DNA of 64,000 nt from Odontocerum albicorne (GCA_949825065.1 OX463859.1:17627220-17691219), one strand, 5' to 3'; shown: positions 10,263-22,220, numbered from the stretch's first letter. The notes: generated by a model not told the origin, from the letters alone. Translations and numbers: made by a program.

Positions 10263-10969
10263 TTATTTTGTAATATTTTTATTAGTCAACAATAATCGGT
10301 TCGAATCCCGAATGAGAGCGCTTTTTATGAGAATCTGCTCTAAACACCATAATATTTTTCCCCCTTTAACGTATTATTATTATTTTTTTTGTAAATTTTT
10401 TCTTCATCTTAACCATTGCATATTCTTTCAACACGTATTCTTTCCTCATGTATTCGTTACTTATTCCGTCATACATTCTTTTTCCCACACAATAAACTTT
10501 TTTAACCAAAACGCTGTTCTATTTTACAGTTGATACCATACTAACGATGTCACGGACAAAACTATTGAAGCATTGATAATCCAAATTTCAGTATTTTAAA
10601 TCCGTGAATAGAACCTTACAACATTCCCGTCCGTCACTGTACCAATACACCATACAAGATATTTATTACTTTTCAATCTTTATATTTCTCATGCAATTTT
10701 TGAGATACCATCGAGTGTAATAACCCATACCATTCAAACGAATACGTAACACGTCGTACGTATACAGATATACATATACCTGCACACAGGGTCGTCTAAG
10801 GAACACTGAGAATTATGCATTACATCAAGTTAAGTTTTTTTATGGCATCACAGTTTGAAAATGTTTTAACTGTGCTCGGAAATAAGTATGGGTCCTTAAA
10901 ATGCCTCGAAGATTTTTTTAAAAACTCCATCGAACTTCATCCTGCGTTGATATTTACATACTTTGCGCT
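10263..10969. other. AT-rich sequence, no gene seen
   Basis: Short open frames only, none with recognisable protein features. Confidence 0.5.
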
Positions 10970-11475
10970 GTTTCCCTGTCGGAGTATGCAAAGAGATGAA
11001 AGCGTAAGATTTCCTATCCCGATACACATAACTCGTCTCTTTTACATCCACAAACCTTCTTTAATAATTCCCCTTTACATTTCGTTCTAAATATCACTTT
11101 TTAAATTTTCTTCTTTCAAAAAATTATACACTTAACTCAATCATGGTCTTACTCTACCACACCTTCCACTCACATATTTGCACGGTATATTGTTTTGTTA
11201 GTCTTTCTTTATTAATTTGTTCTACATATGCTAACAATGCTAACACTCTCAGAATCTTCTTATTCCCACTTAATACATCAGCCACATTCAACCGTAATCA
11301 TTTCATTTCGTATTCTACCATAAATTGTCACCCCATGTATTTATTCTCAATGCACGCGTTTTCACAGCATTTATTCGGCTCCTTTCTGTCTTTCTCCACG
11401 ACCACGTTTTACTCCCAAACATCAAAGTTGGTTCTAAAATACTGTTGTGGATAATCATATTAGCAGATCTTGCCT
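10970..11475 (-). mobile_element. LINE B fragment
   Basis: Minus-strand LINE B. It begins with the family 3' terminus (CCCTGTCGG at 10975, complement of the YPDRE codons) and passes the DILK, RPRKVWLDQ-like, MNEERLT-like and SETW-like tracts, ending at a CATCAAAGTTGG...TACTGTTGTGGA tract. Frames are broken. Confidence 0.75.
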
Positions 11476-11955
11476 TTTTACGTAGCAGACTTTATACTGT
11501 TTTTATTGAACTTTTAAAATTGAATCTGTCATTTCAAGTTATAGACCCAGCCCAGCATCTTCCAATGTCCCAACATCAACAAACACCTCATTTGGTCTCA
11601 TAACAACGAACAGCACCAATATTTGGCGCTCCTCTCCAACCGAAAAGATCGCTTTTGGCGATCAAGACCGGTAATTCGCGAGTTTGCCTGCGCCTTGCAA
11701 TCGCAATACCTCTTACCACTTGTTCCGCGTTCGGTCTTTTTTTACATCTCTGCTGGTCTTATGCAATATGACCACGTTGGAAACATTTTATCTCTTGTTC
11801 CACAATACATAACTTTGTTAATGGTTCTATGAAAAAAGTTACTAAATGCAAAGACATAGATTGACATTTTAAGTTGAATAATAACATAAACATGAAAATA
11901 GGCAGTAAGATACAATTCACAAAGCATATATGAGTCCAATTTTGCATTATGAAAT
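11476..11955. other. Unassigned sequence with small hairpin
   Basis: No gene recognised. GATCGC and GCGATC at 11648-11663 form a short hairpin inside a GC-richer patch (11600-11740). Confidence 0.4.
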
Positions 11956-11959
11956 AGAC

Positions 11960-12240
11960 AAAAAATATATTCTGAAATGAAAACCGTCAGAGCTATTGCA
12001 GGTAAAACACTTAGAAATAGAGTTAGAAACTCTTGTACCTGAGAAATATATGAAGTGGAGAATATAGTGAGATGAGGTAGAAACCGCAGAAGACACTGGC
12101 AAGGCCACATATATATTATGAATAGCACAAGGATTTAATACGTAACAATACATGAAATACCTGCTGGTAGTTATCCCCCATGAAGACCTCCAAAAGGTGG
12201 AAGGGTAGCTGGGAGTCAACATCTCAAGAGAGGCAGTCCT
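11960..12240 (+). mobile_element. LINE C-terminus, other family
   Basis: Reads EMKTVRAIAGKTLRNRVRNS, then an EIYEVEN block, NRRRHWQGH, and further on RPPKGGR. These match the well-known AEMKTLR-IAGKTLRDRVRN ... RRREWNDHV ... GRPPKRW order of a LINE C-terminal domain. Stops are present and the upstream part is missing. Confidence 0.75.
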
Positions 12241-12249
12241 GATAATGGT

Positions 12250-13430
12250 CACAGGTCTAACTTAAATGAAATGAGAAGTTTATATAAGGTAAATAATTTC
12301 GGGACCCCTTTACCTCTTGGGGTCTTATTTATTCGCACACTGCGCAAACCCGTAAACCCACCACTGATTATGGTTCAATAACGAGGGATTATCCTGGATA
12401 TTGGAATTTAACATTATTATGTTTAGAAGGATTACCGATATTTTAGTAATATTAGGGAAGTTTTCTGCTAAAATTAACAAAGATTAAGTAGAGAGACTAA
12501 GTTCGTGCATGTAAATGTTATAAAAATTATCCTTGTATAATTATATTTTACTTCCAAGAACTTATTGTGCATTCACCTTTTTTACTTAAACAATAGTTTA
12601 ATATATTCTTAACGTATAAAACACATAACATAGACGACGAAAAATCCGGATGCTCTTAACTTATTTAATACTTTTTGGTATTTAATTACAATAAAAATTT
12701 GAAACCTTTGTACGAGTACTATAAGTTGTTTTGACATTTTGTCACTTTTATTTTTGGAAACCGAAAATCGTCACGACTTCTCGTGGAGTAATTATTGACC
12801 ACCTTATTGTACATCGATTATTCCTTATTGGATTCCACAGCCACAGTCGGAGATGTGTCGGAGTTGCTGCGTCAGACCGTCGTCTCTCATTGACGGAAGG
12901 AGTCCATTATTATTTTGCATCACACCTTTTCGGGTGTACTTTATTGACATTCTTACAATATAGACGCCAGCAAGGATTATGTATTCCCCCATACTCGAAA
13001 GAGTTCAGAAAACATTTCCTTGTCGTATCTAGATGTAAATGAAAGACTATGAGTACTATCCCGAGCTTTATACTAGTGTCTTCTTACTGGGGGTACTTTA
13101 CTAGATACGAGTATATAGATCATTACAGACTAGAAGATCTCTTCTATTGAGTTACTACTTTCTAGTTAAACCATTTTGAACTAATCTATTTGACCCATCG
13201 TTAACAGTCTTGGTTTTGTATATTCCGGCAAATTATCTGAGACAACGCATCCATAGCTTGTTCTATCAACGTATGTTGAACCATTGCGCCTTTGGAAATA
13301 CCGGTAGATCGAACAATCACACTTTTTAACACGTGTGTCCTCATATAGGCGTTTTTCATGTATCCCTCAACTCCTTCACTAAACAACTCATAAATCCGAT
13401 CTTATCCTATAAATATTATAGTTTCATTTA
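12250..13430. other. AT-rich sequence, no confident gene
   Basis: Two short open frames without recognised features (12731-13042 + and 13201-13386 -). TACGAGTA sites occur at 12711 and 13106. Confidence 0.4.
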
Positions 13431-13447
13431 TGTTATTTATAATTTGT

Positions 13448-13680
13448 TTTAATGTTATTCATATACATTTTTTTACAATTATTTTTAATGTTATTCATAC
13501 ACATTTAATTACAATTTGTTTTGATGTTGTTGATATACATTTTATAACAATTTGTTTTAATGTTATTCATATACATTTTATTACAATTATTTTTAATGTT
13601 ATTCATATGCATTTTATTACAATTTGTTTTAATGGTATTAATATACATTTTATTACAATTTTTACCAATATTTTTTATAT
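13448..13680. repeat. 36-bp minisatellite, about 6.5 units
   Basis: Degenerate units of TTTAATGTTATTCATATACA followed by TTTTATTACAATT. The period is a multiple of three, producing an open frame of ICFNVIHIHFIT-like repeats that is an artefact of the repeat. Confidence 0.9.
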
Positions 13681-13899
13681 TTGTTATTATATTTTTTTCA
13701 TTATACGAATAAGGAAGTTATGTAATTTGTAAAGGATTTTAAAATGAAATAAATAAATTAAGTTTAAATTGATTCCACTTTTACTCGTACTGTCAGTTGT
13801 TTTTTTAGTATTGTTTTACAATTTTCAAATTATTGGTTATATAACAGTTCAATTTGAAGTGACAAAAAATTACAATGAACACAATTTTGAAGTTAGTGA

Positions 13900-14210
13900 C
13901 TTTTATCTTTGAGTCATGCGTGTATGCAAAAGAAGCCGTGAAAGAAAGTGAGAGGAAACGGAATCAGGAAGTGGGGCGCAGTGGAAGATGCCGGACTAGG
14001 TCACCGGGGACCGGTTATAGCTGACAGAGCCGGACTTGGACATGCGCTGAATATTCATTCTTCTATAATTCATATCAAATTTGGCTACACTGGCTAGTTC
14101 TTAATGCAGCCAGTGTATTTATATTTGATGCTTAGACAGTTTGTCAGATAACATCGCTATTAAATGAGTTCGGCGCGTTCAAGGGATACCGCGAGAGTGT
14201 TATACAATAC
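13900..14210. other. GC-richer patch of unknown nature
   Basis: Contains GGACCGGTTATAGCTGACAG and several CpGs in an otherwise AT-rich area. At 14087-14120 the words ACACTGGCT and AGCCAGTGT form a 9-bp inverted repeat. No convincing open frame. It could be an exon, a promoter-proximal segment or a transposon end. Confidence 0.35.
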
Positions 14211-14489
14211 ATTCTCGTATGTTATATCTCAAAAAGTTTGACATCATTGTATTATATTACATAATATGTTGTCGAGAGTAGTTTCGTATTCCTAGGATAG
14301 ATGGCATTAGGACAAAATGTTCGTTGATAACTGAATTCCAAACGTGCTGACTCTATATTATTATGAGAGGTAATTTTCCTTAACCCAAATTGTTTGAGCA
14401 GTTTTTTTAACGAAATTTTGAAGATGAAATATAATAAATTGTTTCATATTTGATGCTTGTTTAGTACTACAAAACAAATAGTGCGACAA

Positions 14490-14570
14490 AAACCAAAAAC
14501 AATGTAGTAATATAATCTGGCTGGTATCTCTTCCAACCAACCAGAAAGATATCCAAATCACTTCTATATT
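14490..14570 (-). mobile_element. SINE/LINE A tail fragment
   Basis: Carries the CTCTTCCAACCAACCAGAAAG tail on the minus orientation, without a recognisable head. Confidence 0.6.
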
Positions 14571-14639
14571 TCACGTAATTCGTGAAAATAATTCATTGAT
14601 GTTTGTTATTCGTTTAATAAAAAAAACCACTGTTCTTTT

Positions 14640-14820
14640 ACACTTACATAAAAGTATAACCCTACCAGTTTTAAGGCTTATATCTCATGATGATAAGGTG
14701 AAAGCCTTGAAACCGGCGGGGTTATACCATTGTATTAAGTAGAAATAACAGTGTTTGACTAAACAAATTACAATGTCTTTAAACCTCCACAGTGTTAACG
14801 CTGTTAATATAAATAGTATA
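14640..14820. repeat. Dispersed repeat shared with 20850-20945
   Basis: Both places carry ATACCATTGTATTAAGTAGA-like sequence followed by AACAGTGTTTGACTAAACAA. Nothing coding. Confidence 0.6.
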
Positions 14821-14944
14821 ATTAATGTTTATTTATAAGTTAACATTTCAAATTTCCTTTTTGCTATATTTATTTATGGCAGTATAATGCTGAAAATACA
14901 CTCTTGATATATGAACGGTTAAAACAAGAAAGAAGAAGATCTTG

Positions 14945-15015
14945 AGTTAAAATCGAAAACCGAACCTCGGGTTGGCAGGCTGGTCTCTTACCATCTAAAT
15001 TCGGAGGTTATCATT
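14945..15015 (-). mobile_element. SINE head fragment
   Basis: Minus-strand tRNA-like head: complement of the GACCTCCG...TAGTTGG...AGAC A-box region and of the B box, close to the heads of the full SINE copies. Confidence 0.5.
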
Positions 15016-15029
15016 GATGAAATCGTATT

Positions 15030-15290
15030 AATGAGTGATGAAAAGTTGATACAACAAATATACACAGTAAATGTGAATCGCAGTCGTGGGAGAGGAAGAC
15101 CGAGGAAAGTATGATTCAACCAAACGAGTAAAATTTGGGAAGATGAAAGAGTCAGAGGAAATGCAAGAAGGTTTATGAGAAAACATATAGACGTCGAAGA
15201 ACGAAAATATTTATGTCGTGATATAAAGTCTGGCGCTATGTCCTCTATATCTTTACTAAAAGATAAATTATGTAATGGTGTATTTGTGTG
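15030..15290 (+). mobile_element. LINE B 3' fragment
   Basis: Shows IYTVNVNRSRGRGRPRKV, then a RRFMRKHIDVEERKYL-like block, and the terminal VWRYVLYIF tract replacing the usual VWRSVLSAYPDRETA. Stops are present. Confidence 0.7.
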
Positions 15291-15429
15291 TTAATGTTTG
15301 ACTATAATAATAAATTAATTAAGATTTTCAGCTTGTATTTCAATTGTCCGCAACTAAGTTTGCTTATCATGTTACACGTTCCTTGAAGGCCCACCGGACA
15401 AAATGTTTTGTTCCACAGTGAAATTGGTG

Positions 15430-15640
15430 TAACTAATTATATATTGCAAACATGAGTGGAAAGTGTGGTTGAGGAAGATCAAGGAAAGCATTATTGAAAA
15501 AAGAGAGTGATATTTCAAAACAAGAAAACGCAAAATGTCAGATAAATCATAGGGATTGCATGATAATGTGTATGGATGTATATCGAGATAGAAAAGTGAA
15601 GAATGAAAATAAAAGAATTTATATGGTAATGTTGTAATAC
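15430..15640 (+). mobile_element. LINE B 3' fragment
   Basis: Begins with a NMSGKCG.GRSRKA-like block and continues to an INHRDCMIMCMDVYRDRKV-like tract. A second degraded copy close to the one at 15030. Confidence 0.6.
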
Positions 15641-15737
15641 TGACCTCTTTCTTCCTATTAATTTTGAGGAACGATCGATGATGATTTTCAAAATGAGGTG
15701 ACATGTTTCTAACTCTGTGACTTTCAATAAAATACAA

Positions 15738-15935
15738 CCTCCGTGACCTAGTTGGTTAGACGTCTGTCTTCCAGCCCGGGGGTTGCGATTTCGACTCTCG
15801 TTGATACCCAGATTTTTTAAAACATGTTCCAATATTGTTTTCACTCTAGGTTAGTTTTACATATTTCTGGTTGGCCGAAAGAAATGGCCACCAGATTATA
15901 CTTTGCATAACGAAAGTGAAACACAATGAATATGC
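15738..15935 (+). mobile_element. tRNA-derived SINE, nearly full
   Basis: The head CTCCGTGACCTAGTTGGTTA (A box) is followed by CTTCCAGCCCGGGGG and a B-box-like CGATTTCGACTC. The body has TTTCTGGTTGG and a tail ending in AAAGTGAAACACAATG. The RNA polymerase III boxes are inferred from tRNA resemblance. Confidence 0.85.
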
Positions 15936-15984
15936 CTTATACTCACAGGACGCTTTTGTTTCGCAATCGCTAAAATAATTAGCT

Positions 15985-16200
15985 TCGAAAACTGTTCATC
16001 TAACATTCGAAGTTCATGCAATTTAATATTTGAAATGCATCTACTTTGACATTTGAAGTACTCGTACTTTTACTTGGATATTTGAAGGACATCTACTTTA
16101 AAATTCGAAAAACATGTACCATTTGCCATTCAAAGAACATATACTTTGGTGTGATATTCCAAGAATATGTACTTTGCCATTCGAAGTACAAGTTTCAACT
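15985..16200. repeat. Degenerate tandem repeat, about 35-bp period
   Basis: Repeated blocks of ATTYGAAGTACAT and CTACTTTGACATT-like words. A TACTCGTA site at 16060 lies inside one unit (GAAGTACTCGTACTTT), where other units read GAAGTACA or GAAGGACAT. Confidence 0.6.
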
Positions 16201-16894
16201 GGACATCTTCCCCTATCTGTCAAGGTATAGATTTATTTAACTTCGCGTAACTAATTTATTTTAATTATTTCACATAACTATTTAAATTACCTAAATACGT
16301 TAGGTAATTAAAAGTATAATGTTTTACCATACTTACAGTTTATTTTTATTAAGAAGAATTTGTGCTAATTGTATGATTAATGGCATATACACGTATGTAT
16401 TTTCATTGCATTTTAATTTAATGCAGTTTATGTTTAATACCTACATCAAAATTTTATGTAAGCAGACAATTTTATTTAGAAATAAAAAAGGTTGTAAGTG
16501 CATATATTATAAACGTTCTAAGCACTTAACAGCTAGGAGCAATTAAAAAATGTAATAACAATATATTTGCTTTATAGAGTGTAGTACTAGTGTTGTCCTC
16601 TTTTGTTGGATTCCAATAACTTTAATATCGATAATTAAAATTGTGGAATTCTGATAATTACATCTACTGAAGGCTTCGTGTTATATGTAGATGCTTATTT
16701 CTTTTAAAACACCAGGTTTCATAAAATTATTCAGTACCTCCTTTCCAGACAGAATAACAGTATTGTCAGGACAGATCTACACTAATATCTATCTCTGGCT
16801 AACTCATTCGCTTTCACCCAGTTCAGTACCTGCCTTTCTTCGCACAACCGCTTTTGTTTTATCCTGCTTCTAAGAAGAACGTCTGGTCTTCCTT
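16200..16894. other. AT-rich sequence, no gene seen
   Basis: Short open frames only, with no protein family signal. Confidence 0.5.
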
Positions 16895-17010
16895 GTAATC
16901 TGTTTCACACTTTCGTTGTGTGCAGTACTACCTATCGAGTTTATTGTCACGTGGTACTCTCTTATAACCAACCAGAAAGATGTCTTAAAGGCCTTAAGAA
17001 AAAAAAACAG
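16895..17010 (-). mobile_element. SINE 3' half
   Basis: Minus-strand tail TTTCACACTTTCGTTGTGTG and ATAACCAACCAGAAAGATG followed by the GGCCTTAAG joint. The tRNA-like head is missing. Confidence 0.7.
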
Positions 17011-17124
17011 AATAGTAGTAATTGAAAATACAATCGAAAGTATTTGTTAATATTGGGAATCACATAGTTGACTCATTAGTTAAGGACAATTTTCCGTTAC
17101 AGTGTACGACATTCATTGATTTGT

Positions 17125-17290
17125 TTGTAAGATGTCTGTGTTCCAACTGTCATTACCGTTGGAACACAGATTTATAAAAAGGATTTCAGCATGGTGTTCA
17201 CTTAAGGCATATATAACATATTCCTGGTTGATTGGACAATACTTGCAGATGGCATCATATGCACTGTATATAACGAAAAAGCAATGAAAT
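17125..17290 (+). mobile_element. tRNA-derived SINE, diverged
   Basis: Head remnant GTAAGATGTCTGTGTTCCAAC, then ACCGTTGGAACACAGAT, TTTATAAAAAGGATTTCAG and CATATTCCTGGTTGATTGG, followed by a degraded tail. The order matches the other SINE copies. Confidence 0.75.
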
Positions 17291-17764
17291 GTTGCCTAGA
17301 AAATAATTTAAAATGTCTCGAATATATGTCGTTGAGACACAATTTTCGTTGTTAACTACAATAACATTCTGAATGTGCTGAACCACTTTCAATACTTTTT
17401 TTATGAATGTTACGTGATTTGAGTGTAAGGTTCCATACTTATAACTTTATTCGAATAACCGTAGAACTCCTGAAAGTATGTAGTAATAACAACTGAAAAA
17501 AAAACAGAATGAATCTTATTTTATTTGGCAGCTGGTTTTATAGCCTAAAACCATAGATAATAAAGAACGACGTAAAAATTGAAAAGATTTTTTTTCAAGA
17601 ATCCTAGTGTTTATTTTGAATTAAAATCAACGACATTAGAAATATGGAATACATTTTTTATAACTCATTTCTTTTTGATACAAAAATGAATGTTTTTTTT
17701 TAATTAAAATTACCGGCGTTAAAAAATAAGAGTATATTTTTAATAAATAAATAAAGTAAGGTTT

Positions 17765-17886
17765 TCAGTTTCGTTTTCACTTAAGACTTATTTTACACTT
17801 TTTGCTAGTTGGTTGAAAGGGATTGACATATGGCAATAACCAGGTTGTATTGTATACAGTAAAAGTGTAATACAATACAAATATGT
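17765..17886 (+). mobile_element. SINE 3' part with (AATAC)n tail
   Basis: TTTTCACTTAAGACTTATTT joint, then GCTAGTTGGTTGAAAGGGAT, CAGGTTGTATTGTATACAG and a tail AAAGTGTAATACAATACAAA. The head is lost or unrecognisable. Confidence 0.75.
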
Positions 17887-18019
17887 ATAAACTGTTAGCT
17901 AAGAATTCACACGGTGGGTCTGATTTTAACAATTATCGATGAGAAAGATTGTGAACCGGTTTGATTGAGTCACATTGTTGTATCATAATAATTTAGAATA
18001 TTTTTTGCAATTAGTTGAT

Positions 18020-18330
18020 GCATTTATCCCCCGTTTTACGGATCAAATTGGTTCTAGAAAAACCCGCAAAAGTAGAAAAACGCGTAATATAAATTCATTT
18101 TAATCTGTGTGAGATAGGTTCCAAACAAAAAAGTTGCGTAAAAATGGTATACAAATAATGATTACATTTGTTTTCAATTATAAACCTACGTTACTTATTC
18201 CTTTCAATCGATTAAATTTTCATTGACTACATATTTATAAATTATATTTTTTCTTAATTGTATTCATATCGCGTTCAGCGAAATATGCGTAAAATAGAAT
18301 CGTCTATAACAAGGGATATCTACATATATT
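18020..18330. repeat. Possible unknown DNA element
   Basis: Two CpG-bearing islands (CCCCCGTTTTACGG, AAAACGCGTAATATAAATTC and GCGTTCAGCGAAATATGCG) in AT-rich DNA. The style resembles non-autonomous DNA transposons, but no clear terminal repeats were found. Confidence 0.3.
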
Positions 18331-18373
18331 TTTTTAATTTGACGTACAAACTTTCATTACATCGCGTATTTTC

Positions 18374-18850
18374 CCTGAGGGGCTAGGTAAAAAGGATAGA
18401 GCGCAAAATGTTCTATATTTCTACACCCGTACACCTTGTCATATAACTCCTACGTTTTCTAAGAATACTTACATTTTCTTCTTCATAATATCATTCACTC
18501 GATCCAACTATACTTTCCTTATTCATCTACCACGTCTTATACTCACATTTGCACTGTATATTTTTTTTGTTAGTATTTCTCTATTTATTCATTTTGCGTG
18601 CTCAAACCATCTCTGACTGATCTTCTTCATCTTACTTATTACATCAGCCTTAAGTTCACATTCATCCATAATCACTTCCTTCTGCATTATCTCATACATT
18701 GTGACTAAGGGTATTCTTTTCAGGGCACGCATTTGTACAGCACAGCATTCATTCAGCTCTTTTCAGTATTATTCCACATCCAAGTTTTTCTCCCATACAT
18801 CAAAGCTCGTACTAGATTACTGTTGTGGTATATCATCTTTGCACATTTTG
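18374..18850 (-). mobile_element. LINE B fragment
   Basis: Minus-strand copy from the degraded CCCTGAGGGGCTAGG 3' terminus through RPRKV-like and SETW-like tracts to CATCAAAGCTCGTACTAG. All frames are broken. Confidence 0.75.
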
Positions 18851-19154
18851 ACCCTGACCGATCGGAGTCTATATATTTTTAAAATATACTGAAATTGAAA
18901 CAATTTTTTTTTTAATTTTGTTATTTTCAAAAATTATGTTTGTTTTTCAAAATATTATTATTTATACTCGTATGTACCCATGTTTAACGGCGTAGTTTCA
19001 ATAAGAGGTTTATCCCAGTCAAACTTATTTCAGTGTTGAAGTAAATTTGAATAATATTATCTGTATAATGCATCAATGGTTAGAATACAGAATTTGGGTA
19101 TTTCCATTTCTAAATTTGTGAGTATTTTTAATTAGATAGTATGAGTATGTAACG

Positions 19155-19460
19155 TCCAGGGAGGTCTTTCCGGGGATTTCCTCGACCTTAAGTCTTAATT
19201 AGAAAACTGGTAATTCCTTATGTCATTAGAATTGTCTAATTAGTATTTTTTTTCTAATTTGCTATAGTACGAGTATTTCATATTCTTGTTGATTTGCGAC
19301 AAATTTGGTTTTATTATATTTAAGTCTTGTATTCAATTTCTTATATTCAAATCGTATATTCTAGTCTTTGATATTTTTTGTCTTTCCAAGTTGTTGTGCT
19401 ATAAAACTGCATATGTATTTTCATACGTCATATTTTGAAATACATACATCATTATCATGG
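19155..19460 (+). repeat. Unknown dispersed repeat F, copy 1
   Basis: Order of blocks: GGGAGGTCTTTCCGGGG-like start, AAAACTGGTAATTC, a long AT tract, GTTGTGCTATAAAACTGCAT and CATATTTTGAAATA. Related to 33725-33985 and 37565-38072. In this copy a TACGAGTA site lies at 19268. Confidence 0.55.
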
Positions 19461-20589
19461 TCATCACATCATGTGTTTATCGAGGTAGACGGAGAGAACA
19501 AATCTCTACTTTATACATTTGTTTTACTTTTAACTATCCTGGTCACATATTTAAATTCTGCGCGTTAATACACTTCGATTAGAATATGTTTATAAAAAGG
19601 CATACATACGTATTTTAATTCGTTATTTTATAACTGTTTTGCATGTTTTAAAAAAATATTTTACATTTTAAACAAATATTGTACCACCTGTTATGATACG
19701 TAAAGAACACATTTTCCACAAATAAATAAAAAACCTTTTATTTTATATCCGAAAATTCATTCAATTAAGTCATTCCGTGTGCGAGTTTAGTGATGTTCAA
19801 TCGATCAATAGTTATATTTCTTAATGAAACATAACAATTAATTTTAACCGTCGACATTGTAAATTAATCATTGTAGAGTACATTAAACAGAAATTAGTTG
19901 ATCACTGGATGCTTTGCTATTTTAACTGTAAATAATTTCACTTTATATTTTTTTAAATTTGGATTGATTTATTTTATTACAAAAGTTTTACAAAATTATA
20001 ACAAAAAGTTCGTTTACAAGACAATATCTTGCAAAAAAAAAACAGGAATTTACAATACGTATATCATTTAAAATATTAATTATTATTTCATATTTAAAGT
20101 GAAAATGACTATTCATGAGTGTTAAAAATTCAAATAATCATTTTAAATCAAATATTTTTTTTTTATTAAATATACGATACAAGACTCGATTAGCAAAAAT
20201 AAAATATATCTCAAGGTCAACGAGAATTCGAAATTATGAGGCGTATTAAAAAAAAATGATACTTAAGATGAAGTTAATAATAATATTATACTAATTTTGC
20301 AATTATCTTCTTAGGATTAATAAACAACATTTTTCAATGTTACATTTATAACATAATTTACATAAATCATTCTATCCTAAATTTATTTAACTTATGTACA
20401 ACATACTATAAAAATGCGAAGACACAGCAATTACATTAAAATTATTTTTTTATCAGAAAATTTGTCTCATAATTTCTAAAATATTCAAATATTTTATACA
20501 ATGTATATTTAATTGTTTTACGTTTGTGCGGTTTTGAATTTATTTTTATTATTATTCGTTTTGATCTTTACAAAAGAGTCTCAATCTTG
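19461..20589. other. Very AT-rich stretch, no gene seen
   Basis: Poly-A/T runs and no open frame of note. Nothing recognisable as a repeat family. Confidence 0.6.
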
Positions 20590-20790
20590 ATTTTGCGACT
20601 TGACCACACCGCAGAATGATACGCCTCCATTTATCACGGTCAGGAGCATTTCTGCTTACACTCTTGAAGTAACCTGTTGGTTGCATTCAATACCAGATCT
20701 GTCCATCGCTATGGTGATCTACTTGATGATCGGGATCTTTCTATTTCCCCTTGGACCACCAGTACTACCATTCTATCTTCCCGTTTGATA
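20590..20790 (-). mobile_element. LINE C-terminal fragment
   Basis: The minus strand reads a GGPRGNRKIPI tract and further on a NAPDRDKWRRIIL-like block, matching the ...PRG.RR.GRP ... DRDKWRR... end of a LINE C-terminus in shifted frames. Confidence 0.55.
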
Positions 20791-20849
20791 ATACACGTAT
20801 GACCAAAGTTTAAAAAAATACGTAGTTGTACAACTATAGCTCAAAAGAT

Positions 20850-20945
20850 TCCGACCTGAACAAGTAAGGGTGTGTTTGAATCGGTAGGGCTGTACCGTTT
20901 TATTAAGTAGAATAAACAGTGTTCTACTTAACAAATTACAATAAT
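20850..20945. repeat. Dispersed repeat shared with 14640-14820
   Basis: Same TATTAAGTAGA...ACAGTGTTCTACTTAACAAA order as the first copy. Confidence 0.55.
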
Positions 20946-20947
20946 TA

Positions 20948-21045
20948 AAATTGTATTGAATTACACTTTTATTGTAAATAGTATATGTACAACCTGGTGG
21001 GTTCATTGCCGTCTGACAATATATTCCAACCAACCAGAAAATGTT
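20948..21045 (-). mobile_element. SINE tail fragment
   Basis: TACAACCTGGTGGGTTCATT, then a CAATATATTCCAACCAACCAG block, the minus-strand shared SINE/LINE A tail. Confidence 0.7.
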
Positions 21046-21162
21046 AACGTTATCCATACAATGTTGCGTAGTATCAAATTTGTCATCTCGTGTTAATATA
21101 GGAAATCTATAATAAATTGAATTTTAAAATTATTTCGTTACCTTTTGTATTATTGATTTTAT

Positions 21163-21380
21163 TGTAATGTATGATACTTGCATTGTATACAGTACAACCT
21201 GAAGGTTTGTTTACCATGTGGCAATTTCTTGTTACCGACCACAAAGATATCAACGAGACCTAAGTGAAATCCAAGTTGAAACCCTTCTTTAAAAAATGGG
21301 TACCGATGGGAATCGAACCTGCATTCCTCGGATTGGATAACAGGTGTGCTATCAACTAGTCCATGCAGTCGTCTCAATAT
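21163..21380 (-). mobile_element. tRNA-derived SINE, full length
   Basis: From a tail TGTATACAGTACAACCTGAA through the GAGACCTAAGTGAAA joint to a tRNA-like head with B-box complement GGGAATCGAACCTG and a degraded A box ending at CAGTCGTCTC. Confidence 0.85.
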
Positions 21381-21890
21381 AATTTAGATTCATCATACGT
21401 CGTTTCAAACAGGGATTGCTTAATGTCTTAATTTCAAATAAGTAATGTAACGTGTTTAATTTTCAATTTTCCTTTCCTCTTCACCACCTCGTCCTTCGTC
21501 AATTTAAAATATCACATTCTTATTGTTGTCATTTATATTGTTTATGAATTTATACAAACGAACATTTGTTGGAAGAGATTGCCACCTGAATAAAAGTACG
21601 CCAGATAGTTAGTTAGAAAATGCTATGAATAAATAATAAAAAAATACCTGCAATAAGAGTTCGATTATATCACAAAATTACTAGTAAAAAACAACCGAAG
21701 TGTTTTAAATTTTCCAGTTTATCCATAAAACCGCTTTATTTAAATATCGTGTAAACTGAGATAAACTATTAACTAATAATTTTTCCATTACAAACAGCTG
21801 TTCGTGTTGAAAACATTTTTAATAACACAGAAAGTCTTGCGGCAAATGCTTAACCTCGAAAAGACGATGCAACATATACCATATACTCGT
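21381..21890. other. AT-rich sequence, no gene seen
   Basis: No family signal. The TACTCGTA at 21884 lies at its right edge. Confidence 0.5.
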
Positions 21891-21894
21891 ATAT

Positions 21895-21975
21895 ATTTCT
21901 ACAGGCTGGATTCGAACTCACGACCTTCTTCTGACCGGAAAGCTGTGCTATGCCACTGCAGACATCGTCTTTGGC
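21895..21975 (-). mobile_element. tRNA-like head, distinct family
   Basis: The minus strand gives GTGGCATAGCACAGC (A-box-like) and GTGAGTTCGAATCC (B box), spaced as in a tRNA. The cloverleaf could not be completed, so this is called a tRNA-derived SINE head and not a functional tRNA. Confidence 0.55.
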
Positions 21976-22103
21976 CATAAAATTTATTCGTTTTGCACGA
22001 CGATAGAGTGACTGATGTTTACTTCTTGGTATTTAATATTTGAACCTTGATAGACACTGTATTTTATTGATGTTGATGATTAATTCTCCTGTCGCCGCTA
22101 TTT

Positions 22104-22220
22104 GTATTGTATTTTATTATGTTTTTTGTATGCAATACAACCTAGCGGAGTTATTTCTATATCGCAATCTCTTACAACTAACCGCATACATGTTTTAGAT
22201 GCCTGAAGAAAAATCAAAAC
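22104..22220 (-). mobile_element. SINE 3' half
   Basis: Tail ATTGTATTTTATTATG then TACAACCTAGCGGAGTTATT, AATCTCTTACAACTAACCGC. The head is not found. Confidence 0.65.

Noticed and set aside
12731..13042. 103-codon open frame
   Set aside because: No recognisable motif, no splice or promoter context. Kept only as unassigned.
13201..13386. 61-codon minus-strand frame, coding-like composition
   Set aside because: Too short and unmatched to any family I recognise; possibly transposon debris.
13430..13732. 100-codon open frame with ICFNVIHIH repeats
   Set aside because: Produced by a 36-bp minisatellite whose period is a multiple of three; no start context or family.
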